Shown piece after piece: positions 52,110 through 62,057 of a DNA stretch of 64,000 nucleotides. Both the position numbers and the translations under genes were made by a program. How positions within the stretch are numbered: the stretch's first letter is position 1; each line of letters starts with the position of its first letter. Under the pieces are notes generated by a model. That model made no database searches. It was not told the origin of the DNA and saw only the letters and a list, made by a program, of their open reading frames with translations. The stretch is from an uncultured Eubacteriales bacterium (GTDB taxonomy: Bacteria > Bacillota_A > Clostridia > Oscillospirales > Oscillospiraceae), in the NCBI GenBank assembly GCA_900319835.1, contig ONPY01000001.1, positions 1-64,000 on the forward strand, read 5' to 3'.

Positions 52110-53837
52110 ATGGCAGAACGCTATACCAGACTCTTCACGCTGTCTGAAGATCTCTATACCCCCGGTGCTCCGCTGGTGATCGCCGCCGGCGCCCTGCTCA
52201 AGGACACGCAGACGGGCCAGGTCCTGGCCCAGCTGAAACTGCGCAGCATCTCCGACCGCCCCATTCACGCCGTGGATCTGCAGGTGATCGGCTATGACAT
52301 GTCCAAATCCGAAATCTGCCGGGAGGAGCACCAGTATCTGGATCTCAACGTCTCCCGGGACGATATGTTCGGTTCCAAAGAGGCCATCCTCATGTCCCGC
52401 CCCTCGGTGCGTTCCTTTTCCGTGCGGGTTCTCGCCGTCTACTTTGCCGACGGGGACCGCTATCTGGGGCCTGAGGAGCGCTGGGCCTCGCTGCCGGTGC
52501 AGCAGGATCTGAACGGCCGCCTCTTCGATACGGAGCTGATCCGCCAGTACAAGCTGGAGACCAGCGAGCGCAGCCGCTATGTGCCGATGGAGCACCTGGA
52601 TCTGTGGCTGTGCAGCTGCGGTGAGATCAACCACGCCGGTGAGCCCTGCTATCGCTGCGGACGTTGCCTGGAAGATGAAAAGCAGCTTCTGAACGTGGAG
52701 CTTCTGCGCCAGCGGAAAACGGAGCGTCTTCAGGAGGAGGCGGGCCGTGCCGCCCGGGAGGAGGCCAGGAAGAAGACCCGCGGCTACCAGGTGAAGCGCC
52801 TGGCGCGGATCCTGATCCCGTTTCTGATCATCGCCGCCGGCGCCGCCGCGGTCTGGTTCATCAACTCTGCGCGGGAGCAGAGCTACAGTGACGCCGCGGG
52901 CCTGTATGACGCCGGGGACTATGCCGGCGCCGCCGCCGCCTTTGACAAGCTGGGCAGTTATAAGGACGCCGCCGGGCAGGCCGCGCAGGCCCGGGAGGCG
53001 GACGCGGTTCAGACCAGCTACACCCGCGCGGGACGCCTGCTGGACAACGACCGCTATGACGACGCAAGGGAGCTCTATCTCTCCCTGGGCAATTATCTGG
53101 ACTCCGCCGAGCTCGCGGTGGAGGCCGAGTACCGCAAGGGTCTGGAGCTGGTGGAGACCGGCGCCTACACCGAAGCCCGCGCGCTGTTTGAGGAGCTCGG
53201 GAATTATAAAGATTCCGCCGAGATCTCCGCCCATTTCTTTGACCGGCTTTTGAGCGAGGAGCTGAGCTATTCCGAGGCCGTCTCCGGCCCTCTGACCACG
53301 AGCTACACCTATGACTCCCAGGGCCGCATCGCGACGGCGACCGAGCAGCTCTCGGCCTACGGCAAGGCGGACCGCGTCTCGGTCTACACCTGGAACGAGG
53401 ACGGCAGCTATGACGTGACCGAGGGTCAGACCGTCCGCCACTACGACGCAAACGGCAGCTATCTCGGTCAGGGTGAGCAGACGCTCTACACCTACGACTA
53501 CGGCTTTTTTGACAACGGCGTGCTGCACTACTGTGAGACTTATGATGCCGTCACCGGCGACTATCTGGGCGGCGTGGTCAACGATGAGCACGGCAACACC
53601 CTCCGCATCACCGACAAGAGCGGCGGCACCAAAAAGGTGACCAGCGAATACAAGGGCGAGAACCTGGTCAAGCAGGAGACCTACGCCGCCGACGGCACCA
53701 TGTTGGATCGTACCACCTTTGACTACGACGATCAGGGCCGCGTCAAACGTTCCAGCTTCATCACCCCCGGCGCCTCCTCTGCCGTCACCCGCAGCTACAC
53801 CTACGGTCTGGTGTACGTCCCCGGAGCAGAAAGCTGA
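52110..53837 (+). CDS. Zinc-ribbon, transmembrane, TPR and YD-repeat-like protein (575 aa)
   Basis: This is a four-part protein with no named family that I recognise. Residues 1-165 are beta-rich. A zinc ribbon (LWLCSCGEINHAGEPCYRCGRC) and a charged coiled coil follow, then one transmembrane helix (ILIPFLIIAAGAAAVWFI). Next come TPR-like units (AAGLYDAGDYAGAAAAFDKLGSYKDAA, ARELYLSLGNYLDSAE, ARALFEELGNYKDSAE) and a C-terminus of YD/RHS-like strands (YTYDSQGRIATATE, FDYDDQGRVKRSSF). The N-terminus is probably inside and the repeats outside. It may sense or scaffold at the membrane. Confidence 0.7.
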   Translation: MAERYTRLFTLSEDLYTPGAPLVIAAGALLKDTQTGQVLAQLKLRSISDRPIHAVDLQVIGYDMSKSEICREEHQYLDLNVSRDDMFGSKEAILMSRPSVRSFSVRVLAVYFADGDRYLGPEERWASLPVQQDLNGRLFDTELIRQYKLETSERSRYVPMEHLDLWLCSCGEINHAGEPCYRCGRCLEDEKQLLNVELLRQRKTERLQEEAGRAAREEARKKTRGYQVKRLARILIPFLIIAAGAAAVWFINSAREQSYSDAAGLYDAGDYAGAAAAFDKLGSYKDAAGQAAQAREADAVQTSYTRAGRLLDNDRYDDARELYLSLGNYLDSAELAVEAEYRKGLELVETGAYTEARALFEELGNYKDSAEISAHFFDRLLSEELSYSEAVSGPLTTSYTYDSQGRIATATEQLSAYGKADRVSVYTWNEDGSYDVTEGQTVRHYDANGSYLGQGEQTLYTYDYGFFDNGVLHYCETYDAVTGDYLGGVVNDEHGNTLRITDKSGGTKKVTSEYKGENLVKQETYAADGTMLDRTTFDYDDQGRVKRSSFITPGASSAVTRSYTYGLVYVPGAES

Positions 53838-53850
53838 AGCAGCGTATCTC

Positions 53851-53880
53851 AAATGCCCGCGACAACTGTCGCGGGCATTT
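53851..53880 (+). terminator. Terminator after the zinc-ribbon/TPR gene
   Basis: AAATGCCCGCGAC pairs with GTCGCGGGCATTT around an AACT loop. Confidence 0.65.
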
Positions 53881-53912
53881 GCTTTGCGGTGCTCCTTTCA
53901 CGCTTCGGTCCC

Positions 53913-53941
53913 TTGACATCCCTCCTCTCCCGTGATATGAT
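53913..53941 (+). promoter_or_regulatory. Strong sigma-A promoter for the FAD oxidoreductase gene
   Basis: Perfect TTGACA and TATGAT are separated by 17 bp. A leader of about 85 nt follows. Confidence 0.7.
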
Positions 53942-54030
53942 GATTGAGGATAAATTTTTGGAAATTTGCCTCCTTTCCCCATTTTTCGGGAAGGTGAGGT
54001 TTCTTTTTTTGCACGGAAAGGAGCGTTCCC

Positions 54031-55407
54031 ATGAAGTATGACGTTATCATTGTCGGCGCAGGCCCCGGCGGGATCTTTGCCGCCTGGGAGTTTGCCAGTG
54101 CCGAAAAGCCCTTGAAGGTGGCGGTGCTCGAGCTGGGCAAGCCGCTGCAGCAGCGCCGCTGCCCCATCGACGGCAAGAAGATCAAGTCCTGCGTCAAGTG
54201 CAAAACCTGCAGCATCATGAGCGGCTTTGGCGGCGCGGGCGCGTTTTCCGACGGCAAGTACAACATCACCAACCAGTTCGGCGGCACGCTGTACGAGCAT
54301 ATCGGCAAGCAGCAGGCCATTGACCTGATGAAGTATGTCGACTCCATCAACATCACCCACGGCGGCGAGGGCACCAGGCTCTATTCCACCGCCAACACCC
54401 GCATCAAGCGCATGTGTCTGGAAAACGGCCTGCATCTGCTGGACGCGCAGGTGCGCCATCTGGGCACGGACAAGAACTATGTGGTACTGGAGAACCTGTA
54501 TGATGAGCTCAGGGAGAAGGTGGACTTCCGCTTTGAGACCGCCGTCACCGCCATTGAGAAGATCCAGGGCGGCTATGAGGTCTTCTTTGACGGCGGCAGT
54601 CTGACCTGCCGGGAGTGCATCATCTCCGTCGGCCGCAGCGGCAGCAAGTGGATGGAGACGGTCTGCACCTCGCTGAACATTCCCACCAAGTCCAACCGGG
54701 TGGACATCGGCCTGCGGGTCGAGCTGCCCGCGGAGGTCTTTGCCCACCTGACCGATGAGCTCTACGAGAGCAAGATCGTCTACCGCACCCAGAAGTTTGA
54801 GGACATGGTGCGCACCTTCTGCATGAACCCCCACGGCGTGGTGGTCAACGAGAACACCAACGGCATCGTCACCGTCAACGGCCACAGCTACGAGGACCCC
54901 AGCAAGCACACCGAGAACACCAACTTTGCCCTGCTGGTCTCCAAGCACTTCTCCGAGCCCTTCAAGGACTCCAACGGCTACGGCGAGAGCATCGCGCGCC
55001 TGTCGAACATGCTGGGCGGCGGCGTCATGGTGCAGCGCTTCGGCGACCTGGTGCGCGGCCGCCGCAGCACCGAGGCCCGTATCGCCGAGAGCTTTGTCAC
55101 CCCCACCCTCGCCGCCACGCCCGGCGATTTGAGTCTGGTGATCCCCAAGCGCATTCTCGACGGCATCATCGAGATGATCTACGCCCTGGACAAGATCGCC
55201 CCGGGCACCGCCAACGACGACACACTTCTCTACGGCGTGGAGGTCAAGTTCTACAACATGGAGGTGGACATCGACGAGCGCTTGGAGACCTGCTCCAAGG
55301 GTCTCTATGTCATCGGGGACTGCTCCGGCGTCACCCACTCCCTGTCTCACGCATCCGCCAGCGGCGTCTACGCCGCCAGGTGTGTGCTGGAGGATCTGGC
55401 CGAATAA
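54031..55407 (+). CDS. NAD(P)/FAD-dependent oxidoreductase
   Basis: This 458-residue flavoprotein has the N-terminal dinucleotide motif DVIIVGAGPGGIFAAWEFA and a C-terminal FAD motif GLYVIGDCSGVTHSLSHASASGVYAAR. A cysteine group near residue 45-60 (CPIDGKKIKSCVKCKTCSIMSGFGGAGAFSDGKYN) is typical of the YtfH/FAD-utilising dehydrogenase group found in anaerobes. Reaction and electron partner are not known. It is monocistronic with its own promoter and terminator. Confidence 0.85.
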   Translation: MKYDVIIVGAGPGGIFAAWEFASAEKPLKVAVLELGKPLQQRRCPIDGKKIKSCVKCKTCSIMSGFGGAGAFSDGKYNITNQFGGTLYEHIGKQQAIDLMKYVDSINITHGGEGTRLYSTANTRIKRMCLENGLHLLDAQVRHLGTDKNYVVLENLYDELREKVDFRFETAVTAIEKIQGGYEVFFDGGSLTCRECIISVGRSGSKWMETVCTSLNIPTKSNRVDIGLRVELPAEVFAHLTDELYESKIVYRTQKFEDMVRTFCMNPHGVVVNENTNGIVTVNGHSYEDPSKHTENTNFALLVSKHFSEPFKDSNGYGESIARLSNMLGGGVMVQRFGDLVRGRRSTEARIAESFVTPTLAATPGDLSLVIPKRILDGIIEMIYALDKIAPGTANDDTLLYGVEVKFYNMEVDIDERLETCSKGLYVIGDCSGVTHSLSHASASGVYAARCVLEDLAE

Positions 55408-55410
55408 GCG

Positions 55411-55445
55411 AAAAACGGACCTCCTTTTCAGAAGGTCCGTTTTTC
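55411..55445. terminator. Bidirectional terminator
   Basis: AAAACGGACCT and AGGTCCGTTTT pair around a 10-nt loop with T runs on both strands, between the convergent FAD gene and spoIIQ-like gene. Confidence 0.8.
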
Positions 55446-56186
55446 TTATGCCGGCAGATAGTCCAGCGGGTCCACGCCCTGGCCGTCCAGATACATGGCA
55501 AAGTGCAGATGGGTCCCCTGGCCGATCTCACACAGGGCTGTGGTGCCTACGGCGCCGATCACATCCCCTGCGTTGACCCAGTCCCCGGTCTCGACGGCGG
55601 GCATAGCGGCAAGATTGGCATAAAGCGCGCTGGTCCCGTCCCCGTGGTCCACGGTGACCACCGTGCCGTAGAGGGCATCCTCACGCACGTCGCGCACCAC
55701 GCCGCTGTGTGCGGCGCACACCGTCTCGCCCAGGGGCGCCAGGATATCCACGCCTTCATGGGTGCGCCAGTCGCGCAGAGTCACGTCGTAGTGCAGGCTC
55801 TCCACATCGTGCAGGCGCTCGATCTCCCCCTGCACGGGCCAGAGGGTGACCGGCTCCTCATAGGTTGCGTCCTCCTGCCAGACCTCCTCCATGGCCTCCT
55901 GCGTCTCCTCGGCGGCGTTGGCGATGGTCTCCTCCGCCACATCGGGCACGGCCATGGTCTCCACGCGCTCCGGCGCCATGGCTGGGGCCGGGGTGATGAT
56001 GATCGTCTCCACTCTGCGTTTTTCCATGCTGATGTCGTTGCCGGGCATAACGCTCTCCATGGACTCGCTTTCCGCCGCCATCCAGGCCGAAAGCCCGATC
56101 ACCGCGGCGCACAGGAGCAGGACGATGTAAAAGCCCTTCCCTGCGAGAAATCCCTCCAGCCCTCTGCCGGAGCTCTTGCTGTTCAT
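55446..56186 (-). CDS. spoIIQ: M23 peptidase-domain protein, SpoIIQ-like
   Basis: This 246-residue protein has a single N-terminal transmembrane helix (GFYIVLLLCAAVIGLSAWMAA), an acidic linker and a LytM/M23 domain (LRDWRTHEGVDILAPLG with HxxxD, and GTHLHFAMYLDG with HxH). Both metal-ligand sets are present, as in Clostridial SpoIIQ, which keeps its endopeptidase zinc site. In spore formers SpoIIQ joins SpoIIIAH across the engulfing membranes. A sigma-F-like promoter lies upstream. Other M23 wall hydrolases are the alternative. Confidence 0.78.
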   Translation of the reverse strand: MNSKSSGRGLEGFLAGKGFYIVLLLCAAVIGLSAWMAAESESMESVMPGNDISMEKRRVETIIITPAPAMAPERVETMAVPDVAEETIANAAEETQEAMEEVWQEDATYEEPVTLWPVQGEIERLHDVESLHYDVTLRDWRTHEGVDILAPLGETVCAAHSGVVRDVREDALYGTVVTVDHGDGTSALYANLAAMPAVETGDWVNAGDVIGAVGTTALCEIGQGTHLHFAMYLDGQGVDPLDYLPA

Positions 56187-56222
56187 ATTGCATACCTCCC
56201 GTTGCATTTTGGATTGCAAGGC

Positions 56223-56252
56223 TATTTTTGCCTGGCAAGGGAGGGATTATAC
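56223..56252 (-). promoter_or_regulatory. Forespore sigma-F/G-like promoter for the SpoIIQ-like gene
   Basis: On the minus strand GTATA and GGCAAAAATA are 15 bp apart, matching the sigma-F consensus (GYATA and GGnrAnAnTw) at every fixed position. The start codon lies about 37 bp further. Confidence 0.6.
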
Positions 56253-56260
56253 AAAAAAGA

Positions 56261-56298
56261 AAAAAACCGGAAAGAGCATCTGCTCTTTCCGGTTTTTT
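56261..56298 (-). terminator. Enolase terminator
   Basis: AAAAAACCGGAAAGAGCA pairs perfectly with its complement around a 2-nt gap, with T6 at the end. Confidence 0.85.
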
Positions 56299-56312
56299 GT
56301 GCGGTTTGTCTC

Positions 56313-57641
<1,329 letters not shown>

Positions 57642-57784
57642 CTATGTTTGACAAAAATGAAAGCGCCGATTCACAACTTTATGTTCCATTTTTCCATTTT
57701 TGGTGTTTCGCACAAAACTTTTTCTCCAAAAAGCTCCCGCGCGGCGCCGGTCAAATCAATTTGACGGTTTCCCGGTATTCGTAC

Positions 57785-57820
57785 AAAAAAGCGCTGTGTC
57801 GTTTGACACAGCGCTTTTTT
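57785..57820 (-). terminator. Terminator after ridA
   Basis: AAAAAAGCGCTGTGTC pairs with its complement around GTTT, with T6 on both sides. Confidence 0.82.
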
Positions 57821-57834
57821 GCCGGTGAAAGAAA

Positions 57835-58209
57835 TTACTTCATCTCGGCGATGAGCTCGACCTCGCAGAGGACGTTCTTCGGCAGGGTCTTGACCGCGAC
57901 GCAGGAGCGGGCGGGCTTACCGGTGAAGTACTTGCCGTAGACGGCGTTGAAGGCGGCGAAGTCGCCCATGTCGGCCAGGAAGCAGACGGTCTTGATGACG
58001 TTTTCGAAACCGAGGCCGTTCTCCTCCAGCAGAGCCTGCAGGTTGCGGCAGACGCGGTCAGCCTGGGCCTCGATGGTGGTGCCTTCGATCTCGCCGGTCT
58101 CAGGGATGATGGCGATCTGGCCGGAGGTGAACAGGAAGCCGTTGGCGGAAATGGCCTGGGAGTAGGGGCCGATGGCGGCAGGAGCCTTGGGAGTGGAAGT
58201 AACTTTCAT
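57835..58209 (-). CDS. ridA: RidA family reactive intermediate/imine deaminase
   Basis: This 124-residue trimeric enzyme hydrolyses reactive enamines and imines made by PLP enzymes. APAAIGPYSQAISANGFLFTSGQIAI is the family start, and the conserved Arg (KPARSCVAVKTLP) and Glu (CEVELIAEM) of the active site are intact. It lies just downstream of nifJ. Confidence 0.95.
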   Translation of the reverse strand: MKVTSTPKAPAAIGPYSQAISANGFLFTSGQIAIIPETGEIEGTTIEAQADRVCRNLQALLEENGLGFENVIKTVCFLADMGDFAAFNAVYGKYFTGKPARSCVAVKTLPKNVLCEVELIAEMK

Positions 58210-58305
58210 GATGCATTTCCTTTCTGATGAGAATTGACGCGGGAATCCCGGGCAGGCGCCGAGCGCCTGCCCGGTGTTCGGGTTTTACAAAGGGTCCTTT
58301 TGGGA

Positions 58306-61300
58306 TCAGACGTTGCCGGCGGCCATGGCCTTGTACATGGCATAGCGCTTGGCGGTGAACTCCTCGGCCTCCTTGAAGAGGACCTCGGCGCGCTCCGGGA
58401 AGGTGCGGGTCAGGGAGGAGAAGCGGACCTCGCCCATCATGAACTCACGCAGCTTGCCGTTGGGCTCCTTGCTGTCCAGGACGAAGGGGTTCTTGCCCTG
58501 CTCGATGTTCTCGGGGATGTAACGGAAGAGAGGCCAGTAGCCGCACTCGACAGCCATCTTCTCCTCCTGCATGGCCTTGCCCATGCCGTTGACCAGACCG
58601 TGGTTGATGCAGGGCGCGTAGGCGATGATGAGGGACGGGCCGTGATGCTTCTCGGCTTCCTTCAGGGCGGTGATGAGCTGAGCGGGGTTGGCGCCCATGG
58701 CGACCTTGGCGACGTACACGTCACCGTAGACCATGGCGATGCGGCCCAGATCCTTCTTGGCGGTCTCCTTGCCGGCGTTGGCAAACTGTGCCACGGCGCC
58801 GATGGAGGTGGCCTTGGAAGCCTGTCCGCCGGTGTTGGAGTAGACCTCGGTGTCCACGACCAGGATGTTCACATCCACGCCGGAGGCCAGGACGTGGTCC
58901 AGTCCGCCGTAGCCGATGTCGTAGGCCCAGCCGTCGCCGCCGTACATCCACATGCTCTTCTTGACCAGAGCGTCGGTGCGGTTGGCGAGCCACTTGACGT
59001 CCTCATTATCGCAGGTGGTGGCAGCCAGAGCGGCCTTCAGGTTGTCGGAAACCTCGCGGGTGGTCTCGGGATCGTCGCCCTTTTCGAGCCAGGCGGCGAT
59101 GGCGGCCTTCAGAGCCTCGTCGCCGGTGGCGGCGAGAGCGGCCTCGGCGTGGGTCTTGGCCTGGCGGCGCATCTGCTCCACGGACAGGCACATGCCCAGA
59201 GAATACTCGGCGTTGTTCTCAAACAGAGAGTTGGAAGGTGCGGGGCCGTAGCCCTTGGCGGTCTTGGCGTACGGGAAGGTCGGGGTGGAGGAGCCGACAA
59301 CGTAGGTGCAGCCGGTGGCATCGGCAATGTACATGCGCTCGCCGAACAGCTGGGTCATCAGCTTCATGTACGGGGCCTCGCCGCAGCCGGCGCAGGAGCC
59401 GTTGAACTCGTACAGCGGGCGCTCGTACTGGCTGCCCTTGGTGCTGAACTTGTCCATGGGGTTCTTCTTTGCGGGCAGGTTGACCAGGTAATCCCAGTTG
59501 GGCTGCTCGTGCATCTGGCTCTCCAGAGGCTGCATGACCAGTGCCTTCTCCTTGGCGGGGCAGACATTGGCGCAGCTGGAGCAGCCCTGGCAGTCGATCG
59601 GGTCGACCTGGATGCGGTAGGTGTAGTTCTCAAAGCCCTTGCCGAGAGCCTTCTTGGTGACCATGCCCTCGGGACCGGCGGCCTTCTCCTCCTCGGTCAC
59701 GAGGAAGGGACGGATGGCGGCGTGCGGGCAGACCAGAGAACACATGTTGCAGCCGATGCAGTTCTCGGGGATCCACTTGGGGACGTTGGTGGCGATGCCG
59801 CGGCGCTCGTACTTGGAGGTCTCAACCGGGCTCACGCCGTCGGCGTAGGGCATGAACTTGGAGACGGGGATCTTGTCGCCGGCCTGCTTGTTGACCGGGA
59901 TCTGGATCTCACGGATGTAGTCGGGCAGGGACGGATCCACCACGGGCTCCTCGTCCTTGAGCTCGGCCCAGGCGGCGGGCACGTCGATCTTCTTGACGGA
60001 GGCAAGGCCGGCGTCCACGGCGGCGCAGTTCATGTTGACGATCTTCTCGCCCTTCTTGGAGTAGGTCTTGACGATGGCGTCCTTCATGTACTGGGCGGCG
60101 TCCTCGATGGGCAGCACGCCGGAGAGCTTGAAGAAGGCGGCCTGCAGCACGGTGTTGGTGCGGTTGCCAAGGCCGATCTGGCCGGCGATGTGGGTGGCGT
60201 CGATGGTGTAGAAGTTCAGACCGTTCTGGGCGATGATGCGCTTGGCGCGGTTGGGCAGGTGCTCCTCGAGACCGGCCATATCCCAGTCGGTGTTGAGCAG
60301 GAAGGTGCCGCCCTTCTTGATCTCGGAGACGATGTCGAAGTCCTTCATGTAGCTCTGCTTGTGGCAGGCCACGAAGTCGGCCATGGTGACGTAGTAGGTG
60401 GAGCGGATGGGCTCGTGGCCGAAGCGCAGATGGCTCTTGGTCACGCCGCCGGACTTCTTGGAGTCGTACTCGAAGTAGGCCTGGGCGTACTGGTCGGTGT
60501 TGTCGCCGATGATCTTGATGGAGTTCTTGTTGGCGCCGACCGTACCGTCGGAGCCGAGACCCCAGAACTTGCAGGAGATGATGCTCTTGCCGGAGGTGAC
60601 GATGTTCTCTCCGACAGGCAGGGAGGTATGGGTCACGTCGTCGTTGATGCCGACGGTGAAGTGGTTCTTCTTCTCGCCACTCATGTTGTCGTAGACGGCC
60701 TTCATGTGGGCGGGGATGGTGTCCTTGGAGGACAGGCCATAGCGGCCGCCGAGGATCTCCACGCCGGCAAAGGCGGTGTCGCGCAGAGCGGTGCAGACGT
60801 CCTCAAACAGAGGCTCGCCGGCGGCGCCGGGCTCCTTGGTGCGGTCAAGGACGGTGATGGTCTTGACGGAGGCGGGCAGGGCCGCGGCCAGGTGCTTGGC
60901 GGAGAAGGGACGATACAGGTGGACCTGGATCATGCCGACCTTCTCACCGCGCTCGGTGAGGTAATCCACGACTTCGTGCAGGGTCTCGCAGGCGGAGCCC
61001 ATGGCGACGATGACGCGCTCGGCGTCGGGGGCGCCGTAGTAGTTGAAAAGCTTGTAGTCACGGCCAGTCAGCTTGCTGATGGCGTCCATCTTCTCCTGGA
61101 CGATCTCAGGCAGCGCGGCGTAGGCGGTGTTGCAGGCCTCGCGGGACTGGAAGAAGGTGTCGGGGTTCTGCAGGGTGGAGCGGATGGTGGGGTGCTCGGA
61201 GTTGAGCGCGTGGTCGCGGAAGCGCTGCACGGCGTCCCAATCCAGCAGCTTGCCCAGCTCGTCGTAGTCCAGCAGCTCGATCTTCTGGATCTCATGGCTG

Positions 61301-61833
61301 GTGCGGAAGCCGTCGAAGAAGTGCATGAAGGGGATGGAGCCCTTGATGGCGCTCAGGTGGGCGACGGCGCCGAGGTCCATGCATTCCTGCACGGAGGCGG
61401 AAGCCAGCATGGCAAAGCCGGTCTGGCGGCAGGCCATGGCGTCGGAGTGATCGCCGAAGATGGAGATGGAGTGGGTGCCGACGGTACGGGCGGAGACGTG
61501 CATGACGCCCGGCAGCATGGAACCGGCAATGCGGAACATGGGCGGGATCATCAGCATCAGGCCCTGGGAGGCCGTGTAGGTGGTGGTCAGGGAGCCGGTC
61601 TCCAGCGCGCCGTGCATGGCGCCGCAGGCGCCGGACTCGGCCTGCAGCTCAACGAGCTTGACGGGCTGGCCGAAGAGGTTCTTCTTGCCGTGCGCGGCCC
61701 AGTCGTCCACGTGGTCGGCCATGGGGCTGGACGGGGTGATGGGGTAGATGGTGGCGACTTCGGTGAACGCATAGCTTACATATGCGGCAGCCTCGTTGCC
61801 GTCCATCGTTTTGAAAACTTTGGTATCAGCCAT
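58306..61833 (-). CDS. nifJ: Pyruvate:ferredoxin (flavodoxin) oxidoreductase
   Basis: This 1,175-residue single-chain PFOR turns pyruvate and CoA into acetyl-CoA, CO2 and reduced ferredoxin. Domain I starts FKTMDGNEAAAYVSYAFTEVATIYPITPSSPMADH. Two 4Fe-4S sites (CIGCNMCSLVCPH and CQGCSSCANVCPA) form a ferredoxin domain. The TPP-binding part has NGSCAGCGEAPY, GDGWAYDIGYGGLDHVLASG and DTEVYSNTGGQASKAT. Length and order are standard. It is the central catabolic enzyme of this anaerobe and has a strong promoter. Confidence 0.97.
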   Translation of the reverse strand: MADTKVFKTMDGNEAAAYVSYAFTEVATIYPITPSSPMADHVDDWAAHGKKNLFGQPVKLVELQAESGACGAMHGALETGSLTTTYTASQGLMLMIPPMFRIAGSMLPGVMHVSARTVGTHSISIFGDHSDAMACRQTGFAMLASASVQECMDLGAVAHLSAIKGSIPFMHFFDGFRTSHEIQKIELLDYDELGKLLDWDAVQRFRDHALNSEHPTIRSTLQNPDTFFQSREACNTAYAALPEIVQEKMDAISKLTGRDYKLFNYYGAPDAERVIVAMGSACETLHEVVDYLTERGEKVGMIQVHLYRPFSAKHLAAALPASVKTITVLDRTKEPGAAGEPLFEDVCTALRDTAFAGVEILGGRYGLSSKDTIPAHMKAVYDNMSGEKKNHFTVGINDDVTHTSLPVGENIVTSGKSIISCKFWGLGSDGTVGANKNSIKIIGDNTDQYAQAYFEYDSKKSGGVTKSHLRFGHEPIRSTYYVTMADFVACHKQSYMKDFDIVSEIKKGGTFLLNTDWDMAGLEEHLPNRAKRIIAQNGLNFYTIDATHIAGQIGLGNRTNTVLQAAFFKLSGVLPIEDAAQYMKDAIVKTYSKKGEKIVNMNCAAVDAGLASVKKIDVPAAWAELKDEEPVVDPSLPDYIREIQIPVNKQAGDKIPVSKFMPYADGVSPVETSKYERRGIATNVPKWIPENCIGCNMCSLVCPHAAIRPFLVTEEEKAAGPEGMVTKKALGKGFENYTYRIQVDPIDCQGCSSCANVCPAKEKALVMQPLESQMHEQPNWDYLVNLPAKKNPMDKFSTKGSQYERPLYEFNGSCAGCGEAPYMKLMTQLFGERMYIADATGCTYVVGSSTPTFPYAKTAKGYGPAPSNSLFENNAEYSLGMCLSVEQMRRQAKTHAEAALAATGDEALKAAIAAWLEKGDDPETTREVSDNLKAALAATTCDNEDVKWLANRTDALVKKSMWMYGGDGWAYDIGYGGLDHVLASGVDVNILVVDTEVYSNTGGQASKATSIGAVAQFANAGKETAKKDLGRIAMVYGDVYVAKVAMGANPAQLITALKEAEKHHGPSLIIAYAPCINHGLVNGMGKAMQEEKMAVECGYWPLFRYIPENIEQGKNPFVLDSKEPNGKLREFMMGEVRFSSLTRTFPERAEVLFKEAEEFTAKRYAMYKAMAAGNV

Positions 61834-61836
61834 TGG

Positions 61837-61870
61837 GAATTACATCCTTTCTGTTTGAATACTGTAATTC
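61837..61870 (-). promoter_or_regulatory. Inverted repeat over the nifJ ribosome site
   Basis: GAATTACA and TGTAATTC arms are 18 nt apart. In the mRNA they would make a stem whose loop holds AAAGGA, the likely ribosome site. The ribosome site is otherwise 11 nt from the start codon. Confidence 0.45.
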
Positions 61871-61871
61871 A

Positions 61872-61900
61872 ACTATAATGCCGGGTTAATTTATTGTCAA
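61872..61900 (-). promoter_or_regulatory. Strong sigma-A promoter for nifJ
   Basis: On the minus strand a perfect TTGACA and TATAGT are separated by 17 bp, 39 bp before the start. Confidence 0.7.
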
Positions 61901-61981
61901 GGAAAGTTGCCCTTCCCAAACAATCAAGAATTTGCACGCTTCGATCAAAAATTTTAATTTGACAACCGGGGCTTTCAAAGA

Positions 61982-62013
61982 CACAGCAGAGACAAATATT
62001 TGTCTCTGCTGTG
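61982..62013 (-). terminator. 32-bp perfect palindrome after the NhaC gene
   Basis: CACAGCAGAGACAAAT is followed immediately by its exact complement. It is probably the terminator of the antiporter gene, though T runs nearby are weak on its strand. Confidence 0.6.
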
Positions 62014-62057
62014 CAGTTGCTTTTTCGATTTCGGGTTCTGCCGAAATCATCCGGAGA

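Noticed and set aside
58234..61878. Rightward frame of 1,214 codons opposite nifJ
   Set aside because: It is a shadow of the well-supported nifJ gene, with Gly/Val/Leu-rich composition and no ribosome site or domains.
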